A DNA stretch of 64,000 bases from Chitinophaga pinensis (GCA_902167325.1 LR632930.1:5208001-5272000); one strand, 5' to 3'. Shown: positions 54,357 through 63,011, counted from the stretch's first letter. Notes: generated from the sequence alone by a model not told the origin. Numbers and translations: made by a program.

Positions 54357-54467
54357 GTAAGTATACTGATAAGTTACTGTATAGATACCTTTATGTATAT
54401 AAAAGCCACCTTTATCATGACAGTATTGGGTTTCATACCGTTTTATATACTTTAAGCATACAGTAAC
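54357..54467. repeat. Possible degenerate 11-bp array with inverted ends
   Basis: GTAAGTATACT, GATAAGTTACT and GTATAGATACC follow each other in an 11-bp register and share about six positions pairwise; later units are unclear. GTTACTGTAT (54373-54382) is the reverse complement of ATACAGTAAC (54458-54467). Weaker than the other three arrays. Confidence 0.35.
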
Positions 54468-54536
54468 CCTTTTTTAAAACATAATTAACCCATCAGAAAG
54501 GATGAATTCAGAAAGCAGTATGGGGAAAATTCCCCC

Positions 54537-55562
54537 TTACCGCAACGCCCCTCCTTCTTTCACCATCCATTCCGCATTCGCCACTTTCATCATGAAATAA
54601 GGGTGTTTACCGCCCTGTTCCTGCATGAGGATGAGGAAGGGCTTATCGAAGTGCAGGCGTTTCACCGGTGGGGCCTCCATGGAGGCAGACAAACTATCTA
54701 CTCCTACCACGGCTTCACTTTCAAGGATCACCCCCTTTTCATCCAGCACAAAGGCTGTACGCTGGGCTGCTTCCGTGATGCGTAGTGTTTGTCCGCGTAC
54801 GGTAACAGGGAGGTTGATCAGCTCATGATAGCTGCACGATAAATGAAACCTGATCTCCGGGATCAGCACATCATCTTCCGCGCCCAGTGTATACTTCCAG
54901 GTGTTTTTCCCTTTTGCCAGTTCCTGTTTGCCTTTGCTGACAGCGGTGTTCACCTTAGTTTCCATTGCAGACAGTTTTTCCCCATCCGTGAAGCCTTTAG
55001 CAAGCAGGATCTGGTCGTTATCCGGCCCGGCAGTTAAGCGGAGTATGAATTTATCATCGTCCTCATAGTATAATACCTGCATCTGCGCGGCCATCGCTTC
55101 CTTATAATGTGGCATCCCGAAAGCGTGTACGGGTGCTTTCTTACCGAATAGCATCCCTCCCGGTTTGCGCTCAAAAGGTACTGCGAATGGTAAACCTTTC
55201 TTAAAAAATGCGGTAACCAGCAACTCCTCACCGAGTACCTGCGCTTCCACCGAATATGTTCCGGTGCGCAGGGCGCCTTCATGAGATGTGGAGGCATTGA
55301 GCCTCCGTACGAGATGGTTCACGCTGGCGGGATCACTGCCAAGGATACGGCTCAATTCATCCCATGCCAGCGCAAAACCGGCGGCATAAATGATATTGTC
55401 GCCCGGCTCACCGGGATGTTCCGGAACAGGAACAAACACCGTACGCATAGCGGAATCGATCCGCACTTCGGGCGGAAAACCACCAGTGTCCGGACCGGTA
55501 ACCTGCTTACAACCGGCGGACAGAAGAATAACAATAGGAACAATAATAAGGGCTTTGCACAT
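54537..55562 (-). CDS. Serpin-like lipoprotein
   Basis: A 341-residue lipoprotein with lipobox S-A-G-C near residue 18. The C-terminal third matches the serpin pattern: a hinge-like A-A-Q-R-T-A-F-V-L-D-E-K-G-V-I-L-E-S-E-A, then a loop of about 15 residues, then F-D-K-P-F-L-I-L-M and a final P-Y-F-M-M-K-V-A-N. The N-terminal N-I-I-Y-A-A-G-F-A-L-A-W-D-E-L could correspond to the serpin helix B start. The middle is poorly conserved, and the hinge has bulky Val-Ile-Leu-Glu where inhibitory serpins have small Ala/Thr residues, so it may not inhibit proteases. Confidence in the fold is moderate. Confidence 0.6.
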   Translation of the reverse strand: MCKALIIVPIVILLSAGCKQVTGPDTGGFPPEVRIDSAMRTVFVPVPEHPGEPGDNIIYAAGFALAWDELSRILGSDPASVNHLVRRLNASTSHEGALRTGTYSVEAQVLGEELLVTAFFKKGLPFAVPFERKPGGMLFGKKAPVHAFGMPHYKEAMAAQMQVLYYEDDDKFILRLTAGPDNDQILLAKGFTDGEKLSAMETKVNTAVSKGKQELAKGKNTWKYTLGAEDDVLIPEIRFHLSCSYHELINLPVTVRGQTLRITEAAQRTAFVLDEKGVILESEAVVGVDSLSASMEAPPVKRLHFDKPFLILMQEQGGKHPYFMMKVANAEWMVKEGGALR

Positions 55563-55935
55563 GGGTTTTCACAGAAGGGAGGTCATAGCGGCTCCTTCCC
55601 TTCAAATGTACGTTTATACCACCTTATTATGCGGTTTTTTGGCTTCATATAAGTACTTCAGCGTCCGTCGGGCACATGTCCCTTGCGCAGGAACACATCA
55701 TCTGCTTCCTGTTCGGGTGCCATGGCTTTGGGATGCGTAACAGGTTCTTCCATTTCCACGATGGGGATGGCGGCATGCAGGTGCAGGATTATCAAATACG
55801 GAGAAAGTGATTCAGCTGTATAACGTTTTAAGATGCCATCAATGCACATTGAAGTGCGCTTATTATAGCCTGAATAACTTACAACAAGTTGGTGTAATAT
55901 GCTACTTTTGTTGTCCCAAATGCAATTTCAATATC
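55563..55935. other. Intergenic region between serpin-like and GT2 genes
   Basis: Contains the GT2 -7 box at 55903. A 63-codon minus-strand frame (55658-55849) has charged, non-repetitive composition but no promoter, start context or family match, so I do not call it a gene. Confidence 0.5.
55903..55910 (+). promoter_or_regulatory. -7 box for the glycosyltransferase gene
   Basis: TACTTTTG, exact TAnnTTTG, ending 25 bases before the ATG at 55936. It excludes an upstream in-frame start at 55807. Confidence 0.55.
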
Positions 55936-56676
55936 ATGAATACCGAACCCAGGATTACCATTATTATCGCCACTTTTAATGCCATGGTCCATTTGCCGGA
56001 GTGCCTGGAATCGATCCGGCGGCTGGAGCGGAATGATCTGGAGATCGTGATCGTGGATGGTGGCAGTACCGATGGTACTATTGCATACATGCAATCCCTG
56101 CAATGGCCGCACCTGCGCTGGATCAGTGAAAAAGACAAAGGCATTTACGATGCACTGAACAAAGGCGCGCGCATGGCATCCGGGAAATGGGTACACTTCC
56201 TCGGGTCAGACGACCGGTTGCTGCCCGGATTCTCGGAACTGATGGATATGATGACCGATCAGACTGCTATTTATTATGCCAACAGCGAAGAATGGTATTA
56301 CGGAGAAGGGAAACCTGATTATATTCTGCTGGGCGGAAAATTCAGCAATTACCGCATTGCCAAATACCCGGTGAACCATCAGGCTATCGTATATCCCGCA
56401 AAAATATTCGAGACCCACGCTTACAACCTGAAATATAAAATCTTCGCCGATTACGCACTCAACATCCAGTTATGGGGCAACCGGCAATACAAAAAACAGT
56501 ACGTTCCCCTCTACATCGCCAGCTACAACATGAACGGTTTCTCCTCCACCATGCGCGATATGGAATTCAGGGCTGATAAGCCTGCCCTCGTGCGTGAGCA
56601 TCTTGGCTGGCTGGTGTATATGCGCCTCGCTTTGAAACGACTGAAAAAGAAATGGGAAGGTGATCACGACTGGTAG
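55936..56676 (+). CDS. Family 2 glycosyltransferase
   Basis: A 246-residue GT-A fold enzyme. The nucleotide-sugar site is clear: I-T-I-I-I-A-T-F-N at the start, I-V-D-G-G-S-T-D-G-T at about 39-48, and the metal-binding H-F-L-G-S-D-D near 95. I start at the ATG at 55936, after the -7 box. No membrane helix. It is a lone glycosyltransferase and not part of a visible polysaccharide cluster; donor and acceptor unknown. It ends 3 bp from the convergent XRE gene. Confidence 0.92.
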   Translation: MNTEPRITIIIATFNAMVHLPECLESIRRLERNDLEIVIVDGGSTDGTIAYMQSLQWPHLRWISEKDKGIYDALNKGARMASGKWVHFLGSDDRLLPGFSELMDMMTDQTAIYYANSEEWYYGEGKPDYILLGGKFSNYRIAKYPVNHQAIVYPAKIFETHAYNLKYKIFADYALNIQLWGNRQYKKQYVPLYIASYNMNGFSSTMRDMEFRADKPALVREHLGWLVYMRLALKRLKKKWEGDHDW

Positions 56677-56679
56677 GTC

Positions 56680-56931
56680 TTACTTCACCAGCGGATCGGC
56701 AGGTAAATGCCCGTTGAAGAAATGGTGGGGCGGTACGCGGAGTGCCTGTGCCAGTTCCAGAATCGTGGACAGCTGCGGATCTACATCTGCCCGCTCTATT
56801 TTGGAGATATCCGCATGGTCTACCCGGCATAACGCAGCCAGCTTGCGGAGACTAAGTCCCGCAGACAGCCTGGTCTTTCTGATGTTTTGACCAATAGCTT
56901 TGCGTTCTATATGCTGGTTGCCGTTCGCCAT
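56680..56931 (-). CDS. XRE-family DNA-binding protein
   Basis: An 83-residue protein that is mostly one Cro/C1-type helix-turn-helix: I-G-Q-N-I-R-K-T-R-L-S-A-G-L-S-L-R-K-L-A-A-L-C-R-V-D-H-A-D-I-S-K-I-E-R in pieces at about 13-47, then L-A-Q-A-L-R-V. The ATG at 56931 gives the normal size; the longer frame to 57051 crosses the intergenic operator-like repeat. It is divergent from a small unknown gene and probably regulates itself and that gene. Confidence 0.88.
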   Translation of the reverse strand: MANGNQHIERKAIGQNIRKTRLSAGLSLRKLAALCRVDHADISKIERADVDPQLSTILELAQALRVPPHHFFNGHLPADPLVK

Positions 56932-56971
56932 GCGATTGCGGCAGCCAAATTGATTGTTTTCTTTCCAAAAG

Positions 56972-56993
56972 TTGTTGGGCCTTGACCCAACAA
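56972..56993. promoter_or_regulatory. Operator-like inverted repeat between divergent XRE and small-protein genes
   Basis: TTGTTGGG/CCCAACAA with a 6-base centre CCTTGA. On the minus strand it directly precedes AACTTTTG, one base from the -7 consensus, so a bound repressor would block the XRE promoter. Confidence 0.55.
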
Positions 56994-57037
56994 TGCATAA
57001 TTTCCTTAACTTTCCATTCACAATCAAGCAGAAACCG

Positions 57038-57286
57038 ATGCAATCATCCAAAACCGGGCACCCCGTTCACCAAAAAATAGTGCGCCTGATGGAGCAGCTG
57101 AAACCGCTCGGGGTAACGAATGTTCACATCCGGTTTTGTGGTATCGAAGCCCATTTTGTACCGGATGAACCGATCACTTCCATCAACTTCAATGAGGAAA
57201 GGCATTCCTCTCAACAATATTTTCCTGTATCCCCCATTTCATCCAGCGTAATTATCCTCGCAAAAGAAATTCATCACCCCTGGTGA
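57038..57286 (+). CDS. Small hypothetical protein
   Basis: An 82-residue protein starting at the ATG at 57038. It begins with a helical, basic part (V-H-Q-K-I-V-R-L-M-E-Q-L-K) followed by likely beta strands (V-T-N-V-H-I-R-F-C-G-I-E-A-H-F) and a Ser-rich tail. No family recognised. It is divergent from the XRE regulator with an operator-like repeat between them and ends in an intrinsic terminator. Confidence 0.55.
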   Translation: MQSSKTGHPVHQKIVRLMEQLKPLGVTNVHIRFCGIEAHFVPDEPITSINFNEERHSSQQYFPVSPISSSVIILAKEIHHPW

Positions 57287-57313
57287 ATATATTAAGGACA
57301 TTAAGTTCACGCT

Positions 57314-57339
57314 ACCGGGCATTCCTGCCCGGTTTTTTT
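57314..57339 (+). terminator. Terminator after the small hypothetical gene
   Basis: Eight-bp stem ACCGGGCA/TGCCCGGT, 4-base loop, then a run of T. Confidence 0.85.
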
Positions 57340-57431
57340 ATCTAGATAAGGCTCCTTGCTTCCGTTTTTAAAAACAGATACCTACATTTATACATATTAT
57401 AATTTATTTAATCCCTTATCACTGTTCACTA

Positions 57432-58016
57432 ATGAAAAAACTGCTATTGCTGTTAGGCGTCTCTATGACTGCCACCTGTGCCTATTCCCAATCTTTCATG
57501 CATGGAGCCGGTGTTGCGGTGTTCGTAGAAAAGTACAAGGATGTTGATGCCGGTACTGCTGTGGGCTTCACCTACTCTCCCCGTTTTAACTTCGTGGAGA
57601 GCGAAAGCATGTCTGTTTCCGTGGGTATCCCCATCAGCCTCGCCTTTGCCGGCAGCGGAGAATACAATTCCCGCGAAGGTGCCACAGACGATTTTAAACT
57701 GGGCATCCTCATCAACGCGCCTGTAATGGTGAATCTCAACTTCGGCGCCGGATCTTCGCCCGATAACGAAAGCCGCTTTGGCGGGTTTGTTGGTGGCGGC
57801 GGCGGCTTCCACTGGGGCGCTTCTACCGAGCAGCTCGATCAGAATGGCAACGTAAAGAACGTAAGCGGCACCACTTTCGGCTATTCTGCCAATGCCGGTA
57901 TGCGTATTGCCGTAGGCGATTCCGGTAAAAACATCGAAATCAAAGCCTCCTACTTCAAAGGCGTTAACGAAGGCAAGCTGGACCTCATCGGTGTAGCAGG
58001 CATCTTTAACTTCTAA
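57432..58016 (+). CDS. Exported outer-membrane beta-barrel-like protein
   Basis: A 194-residue protein with a signal peptide (cleavage after A-Y-S) and amphipathic strands separated by Gly/Asn turns, including a Gly-rich F-V-G-G-G-G-G-F segment at about 117-124, ending I-F-N-F. This fits a small outer-membrane barrel. No enzymatic motif is seen. Near-consensus TACATTTA lies upstream. The gene is monocistronic and closed by a terminator. Confidence 0.75.
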   Translation: MKKLLLLLGVSMTATCAYSQSFMHGAGVAVFVEKYKDVDAGTAVGFTYSPRFNFVESESMSVSVGIPISLAFAGSGEYNSREGATDDFKLGILINAPVMVNLNFGAGSSPDNESRFGGFVGGGGGFHWGASTEQLDQNGNVKNVSGTTFGYSANAGMRIAVGDSGKNIEIKASYFKGVNEGKLDLIGVAGIFNF

Positions 58017-58036
58017 CCGGAGGTTACTGTATACGG

Positions 58037-58071
58037 AAAGGGCCGTCTTCACAATGGTGAGACGGCCCTTT
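58037..58071. terminator. Terminator after outer-membrane protein gene
   Basis: AAAGGGCCGTC/GACGGCCCTTT stem extended by TCAC/GTGA with one bulged T; T-run on the plus side. Confidence 0.8.
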
Positions 58072-58225
58072 GCTATTCCCGGTGTCTTAACCCTCAATTC
58101 ACTCTCCCCTGGCGCGGATTTACCATACTATTCAGGTATTGACGCAATACAGTAAAGGGTTTGATGGCATTTCCCCTAAGGAAGGTACCCTTTAACCTCC
58201 CATTAAGCTCCCTTTACCCGGACTT
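58072..58225. other. Spacer before the 11-bp array
   Basis: No gene or promoter seen. Its last 20 or so bases may already be in the 11-bp register of the array that begins at 58226. Confidence 0.4.
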
Positions 58226-58408
58226 TAATCGTACCCTAATCGCGCTGTAATCGCGCTGTAATTGCGCTGTAATCGCGCTGTAATTGCGCTGTAATCGCGC
58301 TGAGCGCTGTAATAGCGCTGCAATAGCGCTGTAATCGTACGCTAGTCTTACTGTAATAGCGCTGTAGCCATACGCTAGTCTTACTGTAATAGCGCTGTAT
58401 TCGTACCG
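58226..58408. repeat. 11-bp tandem array (TAATCGCGCTG type)
   Basis: Sixteen 11-mers and one 7-bp partial (58303-58309). Core unit TAATCGCGCTG with variants TAATTGCGCTG, TAATAGCGCTG, CAATAGCGCTG, and a second family TAATCGTACGC, TAGTCTTACTG, TAGCCATACGC. TAGTCTTACTG-TAATAGCGCTG recurs as a 22-bp pair at 58343 and 58376. The array lies between an outer-membrane protein gene (+) and lptD (-). It contains no start-to-stop frame that looks coding. Confidence 0.9.
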
Positions 58409-58639
58409 GTCATATTCTGATATAGGTTTGCACCCTTTTCAAGAAAACACCGATGTTGGTTTACAAGGGTGATTTCTTCGTCCTGTTTACGGTTTACATA
58501 CTTTGGGGAGGTGCTATTTCGCTGTTTTAAGCCCGTTCCTAACCAGCGCTTATCGTCTTGTAATTGCCTGCTTATCAGCATCTTCACCCTGTCATATATA
58601 CATCTTGCCAGCCTCCGTTTAGTAAATGGGTAAAATAGC
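58409..58639. other. Spacer between array and lptD terminator
   Basis: No gene seen. A minus-strand frame of 86 codons spans it but crosses both the repeat array and the terminator side and lacks support. Confidence 0.4.
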
Positions 58640-58674
58640 AAAAGGGGCCATCCCTTCCGGAGAGGCCCCTTTTT
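58640..58674. terminator. Terminator after lptD
   Basis: Ten-bp stem AAAAGGGGCC/GGCCCCTTTT with a 14-base loop, T-rich on both strands, 40 bp past the lptD stop. Confidence 0.75.
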
Positions 58675-58716
58675 ATTACAATTAATTATAATTCAAGTAT
58701 TTATACCGCTCCCCCG

Positions 58717-61500
58717 CTAAAAGTCCTGGAACTGCCGCGTTCGGTTAATCCGGAGGTCGCGAAGGATACCCGCTTTAGGGTTAATGGTAATGCTGAACTG
58801 GCGGTAGCTGCCGAAAGGTACCAAGTTGATGCTCATCTGCCAGCAATGCAGGTCGCGGGAGATAGTAAGCGTGGTATACGATATCTGCTTCAGCCTGAAA
58901 TCAAAACCGCTGCTCATAATGATCTTCCATTTGGGGGTAAGACTGAAATCGCCGCTAAAACCCAAATATTGCGTGAAAATGGTGGTATCACGCAGCAGAT
59001 CCTGTGAGCGGCCACGGTTGTAGTTCAGACTGTAAGACAGATCGAGCCGCCACGGAATATCGAAATCCACGTAATCTCCCGGGTTGGCGCGCATCATTTC
59101 CAGCTGGCGGCGTTGCTCTTCGAGCTGCGCATCAGGAAGCTCTCCGTTTTCCTCCATTTCCTCCTTCTGCTTCTGCTTTTCCTTCGTTTTGGCATCCTGG
59201 CTCTGGAAAGAGGTACTCAGGGCAATATTGGCGTTCGTAAGGCGCCCTAAACTGAATTTATCGCCATTCCACGTATATGCATTTACTCTCCTGCCAATCT
59301 GGTTGACCTGGTAAGGGTCAATAGTACCGCTGGCTGAAATGTTCACTTTATCAAAGAGGTTGGTGCGTGCGTTGATGACGAAGGGAGACAGGTTAAAGCT
59401 GTCTGCCACCAGGTTATAACTGGAGCTGATACCGAAACCGTCTAATATTTTAACCTTGCGGAAGCCGGACGTGTCTTTGTCTGACCGCACTTTCATTTCA
59501 AGGTTGTTATCAATACCAAAGGTAAGCCCGGCGAAGGTTTGATTGGAAGACGGGCCGAACGGCGCACCTGCGAAGTAAGAATAAGGAGTTTTGATACCCG
59601 TCATATCCGTCTGTAAGGAATCATATTCTTTACCGCTTGCCAGGTCAGGTGAATAGTTAACACCTATATTAGGTCGCATTACATGGCGGATGGCTTGTAC
59701 CCTTGATTTCTTATTCCGGAACCCGTACATACCGTACAGCGCGGTGCTGAGGGAAGTACCGGCAGACATGGCGCTGCTGCGGAAGAAGCCATTTACATAG
59801 GAGGTATCCAGGTTCTTATCCCTGTCGTTCCATTCCAGGTGTTGCTGCCGGATGTACCACTTCTCTGTATAATTGACGTTCGGCGTCATGATGATATTCC
59901 GTGTTAAGGGAATAGACAGCGAGATGGGAATCTGGTGTTGCATACCTGCCTGCAGCCTGTCGAACATAGCCGGAGTTCCGAAAGTACTGTCCGCAAAGTT
60001 GATATTGTTACGCAGCAGGGCATTATAGCTCACCCCTATCTTCTCATACCACTTGGGATTACCCACCATTTCCTGCCGTTGGAAAGGATAAATGGTATTC
60101 ACGTTGAACGAACCATCCGGGAAGTTGATATTGTACTGCCGGGTAGAGTTGTTCTGGTTATGGTTGGCGGCGAGGGTAAGGTTATACGGCTTACCCACCC
60201 AGCTTTTTGAATAGTTGATGGACGAAGACATGTTGTTGTTCAGCCTCCGCGAAGCGTCAAACACGTTGTACGTATTGTAGGAAGAGGTACCAAACTGCAC
60301 GCTGGCGCCGAAGTTGGTACCGGGGCGCGCCTTACCGTCCTGGCTATGGCTCCAGGTAATGTGAAAGTCTTTCGAACGCGAGAAATCCTCCTTTACTTCC
60401 GGATCCCCGAAGCGGGTTAGGGAATAAGCCAGGTTGAGGCCACCATTATATTTATAGCGTTTTCGGTACGAGGGACTGAAAGTGGTCCCCCAACTGCCGT
60501 AAGAATAGATGTTGGCGCGAACGGTCATATCCAGGTATTCGCCCAGTCCGAAGTAATAACCGCCATTTTCAAGCCCGAGACCTTTCTGCTGGTTTACCAC
60601 ATATTGCGGTGGCAGCAGGCCGGTACGCTGGCCCTGGCTGATGGGGAATATTGCAAAGGGGATGAACAGCGGTGTGGGAATGCCTTCGATCTCGAGGTTA
60701 GCCGGACCGGAAACAATCAGTTTATTGGGGATTACCTTGATCTTTTTAGCACGGAAAGAGAAATGCGGCGTATCGAGGTTACACGTGGTATACCCGTTCC
60801 GGAAACCAAAAATGGTATTGTCGGGCTGCTTCTTCACCTTATCGCTGGCCACAAAACCTTCGCCGTATTGCGCACGGGTCTGGTAGATCATAGCTTTGCC
60901 GCTGTTGAAGTTGTATTGTACCGAGTCCATTTCAGAACTGGTGGCCCCATCGTTAAGTACGGCTTTATCAATAGGCTTACCAGCGGTATCCACTCCCATG
61001 CGGGAAGTGAGTATGCCGGTGGCCTGGTTAAAGTCCATCGTATTACCGGTGAGTGTGGTATTCTCATATTTGACGTCGGCCTTCTTATATAAACGAAACT
61101 CCTTTTTCTTCACATACATGACGATGGAGTCTTCCGCTTTGTAATTAACCGGTGCGGTAAGGCTATCTTTGGAAAGCCGGACGCGCGTGGTATCGGATTT
61201 GACAACGGAAGCGGTATCGAGGCGGAGAGAGTCGGGAACGGGTGGTGGAACGGTGTCGCGGGCTGGAACAGGGCGTGGGCGCGAGGTATCCTTAGCGAGA
61301 GAATCCCTGCTGGGAAACTTAACCGCGTGGGGCCGGGGCACAGTGTCTGTGAAAATTTTGTTAAAGTAATTCGGCTGAAACACTGCAGCAGCCGCTATTT
61401 CGTCTTTCAGCAAGGACCAGGCCGTGAATAAAAGTACGATCAGCGGCAGGAACCGCCGCCTTAAAAAGTTTTTTAAATTATTTTTGCAGAAAGGGTCCAT
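58717..61500 (-). CDS. lptD: LptD-like LPS-assembly outer-membrane protein
   Basis: A 927-residue outer-membrane protein of the Bacteroidota LptD type. After a membrane-spanning/signal segment (about 17-35) and a Pro/Arg/Asp-rich low-complexity stretch comes an OstA-like beta-taco domain (about 125-260: D-S-I-V-M-Y-V-K-K-K-E, then G-N-T-M-D-F-N, then Y-T-T-C-N-L-D-T-P-H-F-S-F-R-A-K-K-I), the conserved N-L-E-I-E-G-I-P-T-P-L-F-I-P-F-A, and a large barrel. A Gln/Glu/Lys-rich insertion of about 40 residues lies near 770-810. It should insert lipopolysaccharide into the outer membrane. I use ATG 61500: the upstream ATG (61515) lies within the -7 box. Confidence 0.88.
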   Translation of the reverse strand: MDPFCKNNLKNFLRRRFLPLIVLLFTAWSLLKDEIAAAAVFQPNYFNKIFTDTVPRPHAVKFPSRDSLAKDTSRPRPVPARDTVPPPVPDSLRLDTASVVKSDTTRVRLSKDSLTAPVNYKAEDSIVMYVKKKEFRLYKKADVKYENTTLTGNTMDFNQATGILTSRMGVDTAGKPIDKAVLNDGATSSEMDSVQYNFNSGKAMIYQTRAQYGEGFVASDKVKKQPDNTIFGFRNGYTTCNLDTPHFSFRAKKIKVIPNKLIVSGPANLEIEGIPTPLFIPFAIFPISQGQRTGLLPPQYVVNQQKGLGLENGGYYFGLGEYLDMTVRANIYSYGSWGTTFSPSYRKRYKYNGGLNLAYSLTRFGDPEVKEDFSRSKDFHITWSHSQDGKARPGTNFGASVQFGTSSYNTYNVFDASRRLNNNMSSSINYSKSWVGKPYNLTLAANHNQNNSTRQYNINFPDGSFNVNTIYPFQRQEMVGNPKWYEKIGVSYNALLRNNINFADSTFGTPAMFDRLQAGMQHQIPISLSIPLTRNIIMTPNVNYTEKWYIRQQHLEWNDRDKNLDTSYVNGFFRSSAMSAGTSLSTALYGMYGFRNKKSRVQAIRHVMRPNIGVNYSPDLASGKEYDSLQTDMTGIKTPYSYFAGAPFGPSSNQTFAGLTFGIDNNLEMKVRSDKDTSGFRKVKILDGFGISSSYNLVADSFNLSPFVINARTNLFDKVNISASGTIDPYQVNQIGRRVNAYTWNGDKFSLGRLTNANIALSTSFQSQDAKTKEKQKQKEEMEENGELPDAQLEEQRRQLEMMRANPGDYVDFDIPWRLDLSYSLNYNRGRSQDLLRDTTIFTQYLGFSGDFSLTPKWKIIMSSGFDFRLKQISYTTLTISRDLHCWQMSINLVPFGSYRQFSITINPKAGILRDLRINRTRQFQDF

Positions 61501-61514
61501 GTGTAAAACGGGCA

Positions 61515-61522
61515 CAAACCTA
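61515..61522 (-). promoter_or_regulatory. -7 box for lptD
   Basis: Minus-strand TAGGTTTG, exact TAnnTTTG, ending 14 bases before the ATG at 61500, leaving a very short leader of about 10 bases. Confidence 0.5.
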
Positions 61523-61640
61523 CATGATTTTATACAATTTATTAAATTGATCGTAAATACAACATGCAGGTGAGGGTGGCGGCAGGGAATGGACCTGTGC
61601 AGAACGAATCAGACACAACCCATTAAAACATAGTATTGAC

Positions 61641-62936
61641 ATGCGCTGGAAAAGAGTTTTATTTTCAGGATTAGGCATAGGACTACTCTATACCTTTTTC
61701 ATTCAAGCAAAAATTGCACCGGATTCCGGTCCGCCGGTTCAGGACAAGCCCATCCGTACCATCGTGATAGACGCGGGGCATGGCGGGCACGACCATGGGG
61801 CTACCGGGGCTTATTCCAGTGAGAAGAACATTACGCTGGACGTGGCCACCCGGCTGGGAAAGATTCTGGAAGAAACGCTCCCCGATGTAAAGATCGTGTA
61901 TACACGAAAAACCGACCGGTTTGATGATGTGAACCGCAAAGCCGCTATTGCCAACGAAGCCAAAGGCGACCTTTTTATATCCATCCACTGTAACGCCGCA
62001 CCTGATATTAAACGGGTAACAGGTTACAGGACACAGACTTACCGCGACAAGAAGAAGCGCAAGCGCACCCGTAAAGTGCCCATTTATGAATCGTACCCCA
62101 ATCCTGCCAAAGGCACGGAAACGTATATCTGGGCCACGAGTAAGAACAATGCCAAAACGGAATCGCTCCGGAACAACTCCGTGATCGTTTTCGATGCCAA
62201 TTCTGAAGAAACCCAGCAATTGATGGATACGAAGGATCCTGAGACCATTATTATGCTCAATACCCTCCGTAACGCCTTTTTCGATCAGAGCCTTCGCCTC
62301 TCGAACCTGGTGGAAGATGAGTTTACCCGTGTAGGCCGCATCAGCCGCGGTGCCCGTCAAAGGAATGAAAAGGGCATACTCGTACTGCATGCCACCGCCA
62401 TGCCCAGTGTGCTGGTGGAACTGGGCTTTATCAGCAACCCTGAAGAAGAGAACTACCTCAATTCCGCCGACGGCCAGAATGAAATGGCCCATTGCATTGC
62501 CCGGGCGGTAAAGAAATATAAGGAAGAACTGGAAAGGTTTAACAAGCCGGGTCATTCCACCACCCGCCCTGCGGAATCTCAGGAACCGGTCCCAGCCCCC
62601 CAGCAGCCTGCTTCCCCCCCGCCTGCGCGGGTGAACCCGGCACAGGAGTCTCCCGTTAACGGGGGGCATTCCGCTGCGGCATCGGCCCAAACAGACTATC
62701 GTGTACAGCTTCTCACAACAGAGAAGGTGTACACCTCCCGGTCTTCCCTCTTTAAAAACCTGAAAGGCAATGTGCAACGGGAATCGTTCCGCCAGAAAGG
62801 TAAATCTGTTAATAAATATATCTGGGGTAACTTCCGCACCGAAGCGGAAGCCAACGCCGCTCTCTATAAAGCCCGTAAAAACGGCTTCGACGATGCTTTT
62901 CTGCTCACCTACAAGGATGGTGAGCGTATTGACTGA
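61641..62936 (+). CDS. N-acetylmuramoyl-L-alanine amidase (Amidase_3) with C-terminal SPOR domain
   Basis: A 431-residue exported cell-wall hydrolase. N-terminal signal/anchor (about 6-22). The Amidase_3 domain starts at I-V-I-D-A-G-H-G-G (zinc ligand His47), E61 in S-S-E-K-N, H116 in S-I-H-C-N, and the catalytic-Glu region V-E-L-G-F-I-S-N-P-E near 262. An insertion of basic residues (K-K-K-R-K-R-T-R) lies at about 138-145. A Pro/Ala-rich linker (about 305-345) leads to a SPOR-like peptidoglycan-binding domain (Y-R-V-Q-L-L to F-L-L-T-Y-K). It should split daughter cells at the septum. Divergent from lptD; mlaD follows. Confidence 0.93.
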   Translation: MRWKRVLFSGLGIGLLYTFFIQAKIAPDSGPPVQDKPIRTIVIDAGHGGHDHGATGAYSSEKNITLDVATRLGKILEETLPDVKIVYTRKTDRFDDVNRKAAIANEAKGDLFISIHCNAAPDIKRVTGYRTQTYRDKKKRKRTRKVPIYESYPNPAKGTETYIWATSKNNAKTESLRNNSVIVFDANSEETQQLMDTKDPETIIMLNTLRNAFFDQSLRLSNLVEDEFTRVGRISRGARQRNEKGILVLHATAMPSVLVELGFISNPEEENYLNSADGQNEMAHCIARAVKKYKEELERFNKPGHSTTRPAESQEPVPAPQQPASPPPARVNPAQESPVNGGHSAAASAQTDYRVQLLTTEKVYTSRSSLFKNLKGNVQRESFRQKGKSVNKYIWGNFRTEAEANAALYKARKNGFDDAFLLTYKDGERID

Positions 62937-63003
62937 CCCCGCCCCTCTGGCCCGCCTTTTGCAATAATTCTGTTTACCTACGACTGCGCACCATTGTTTT
63001 GAC

Positions 63004-63011
63004 TATTTTTG
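63004..63011 (+). promoter_or_regulatory. -7 box for mlaD
   Basis: TATTTTTG, exact TAnnTTTG, ending 21 bases before the ATG at 63033. No clear -33 element. Confidence 0.5.

Noticed and set aside
55658..55849. 63-codon minus-strand frame upstream of the glycosyltransferase
   Set aside because: Plausible composition but no promoter, no start context and no relatives recognised.
55807..55935. Extended N-terminus of the glycosyltransferase
   Set aside because: It is Cys-rich, unlike the family, and it starts upstream of the -7 box at 55903-55910.
58226..58408. CRISPR or coding repeat
   Set aside because: The 11-bp units have no spacers, and 11 is not a multiple of three, so no frame reads through as a protein repeat.
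58381..58641. 86-codon minus-strand frame next to the 11-bp array
   Set aside because: It runs from the array into the terminator side, has no promoter or family match, and its composition looks random.
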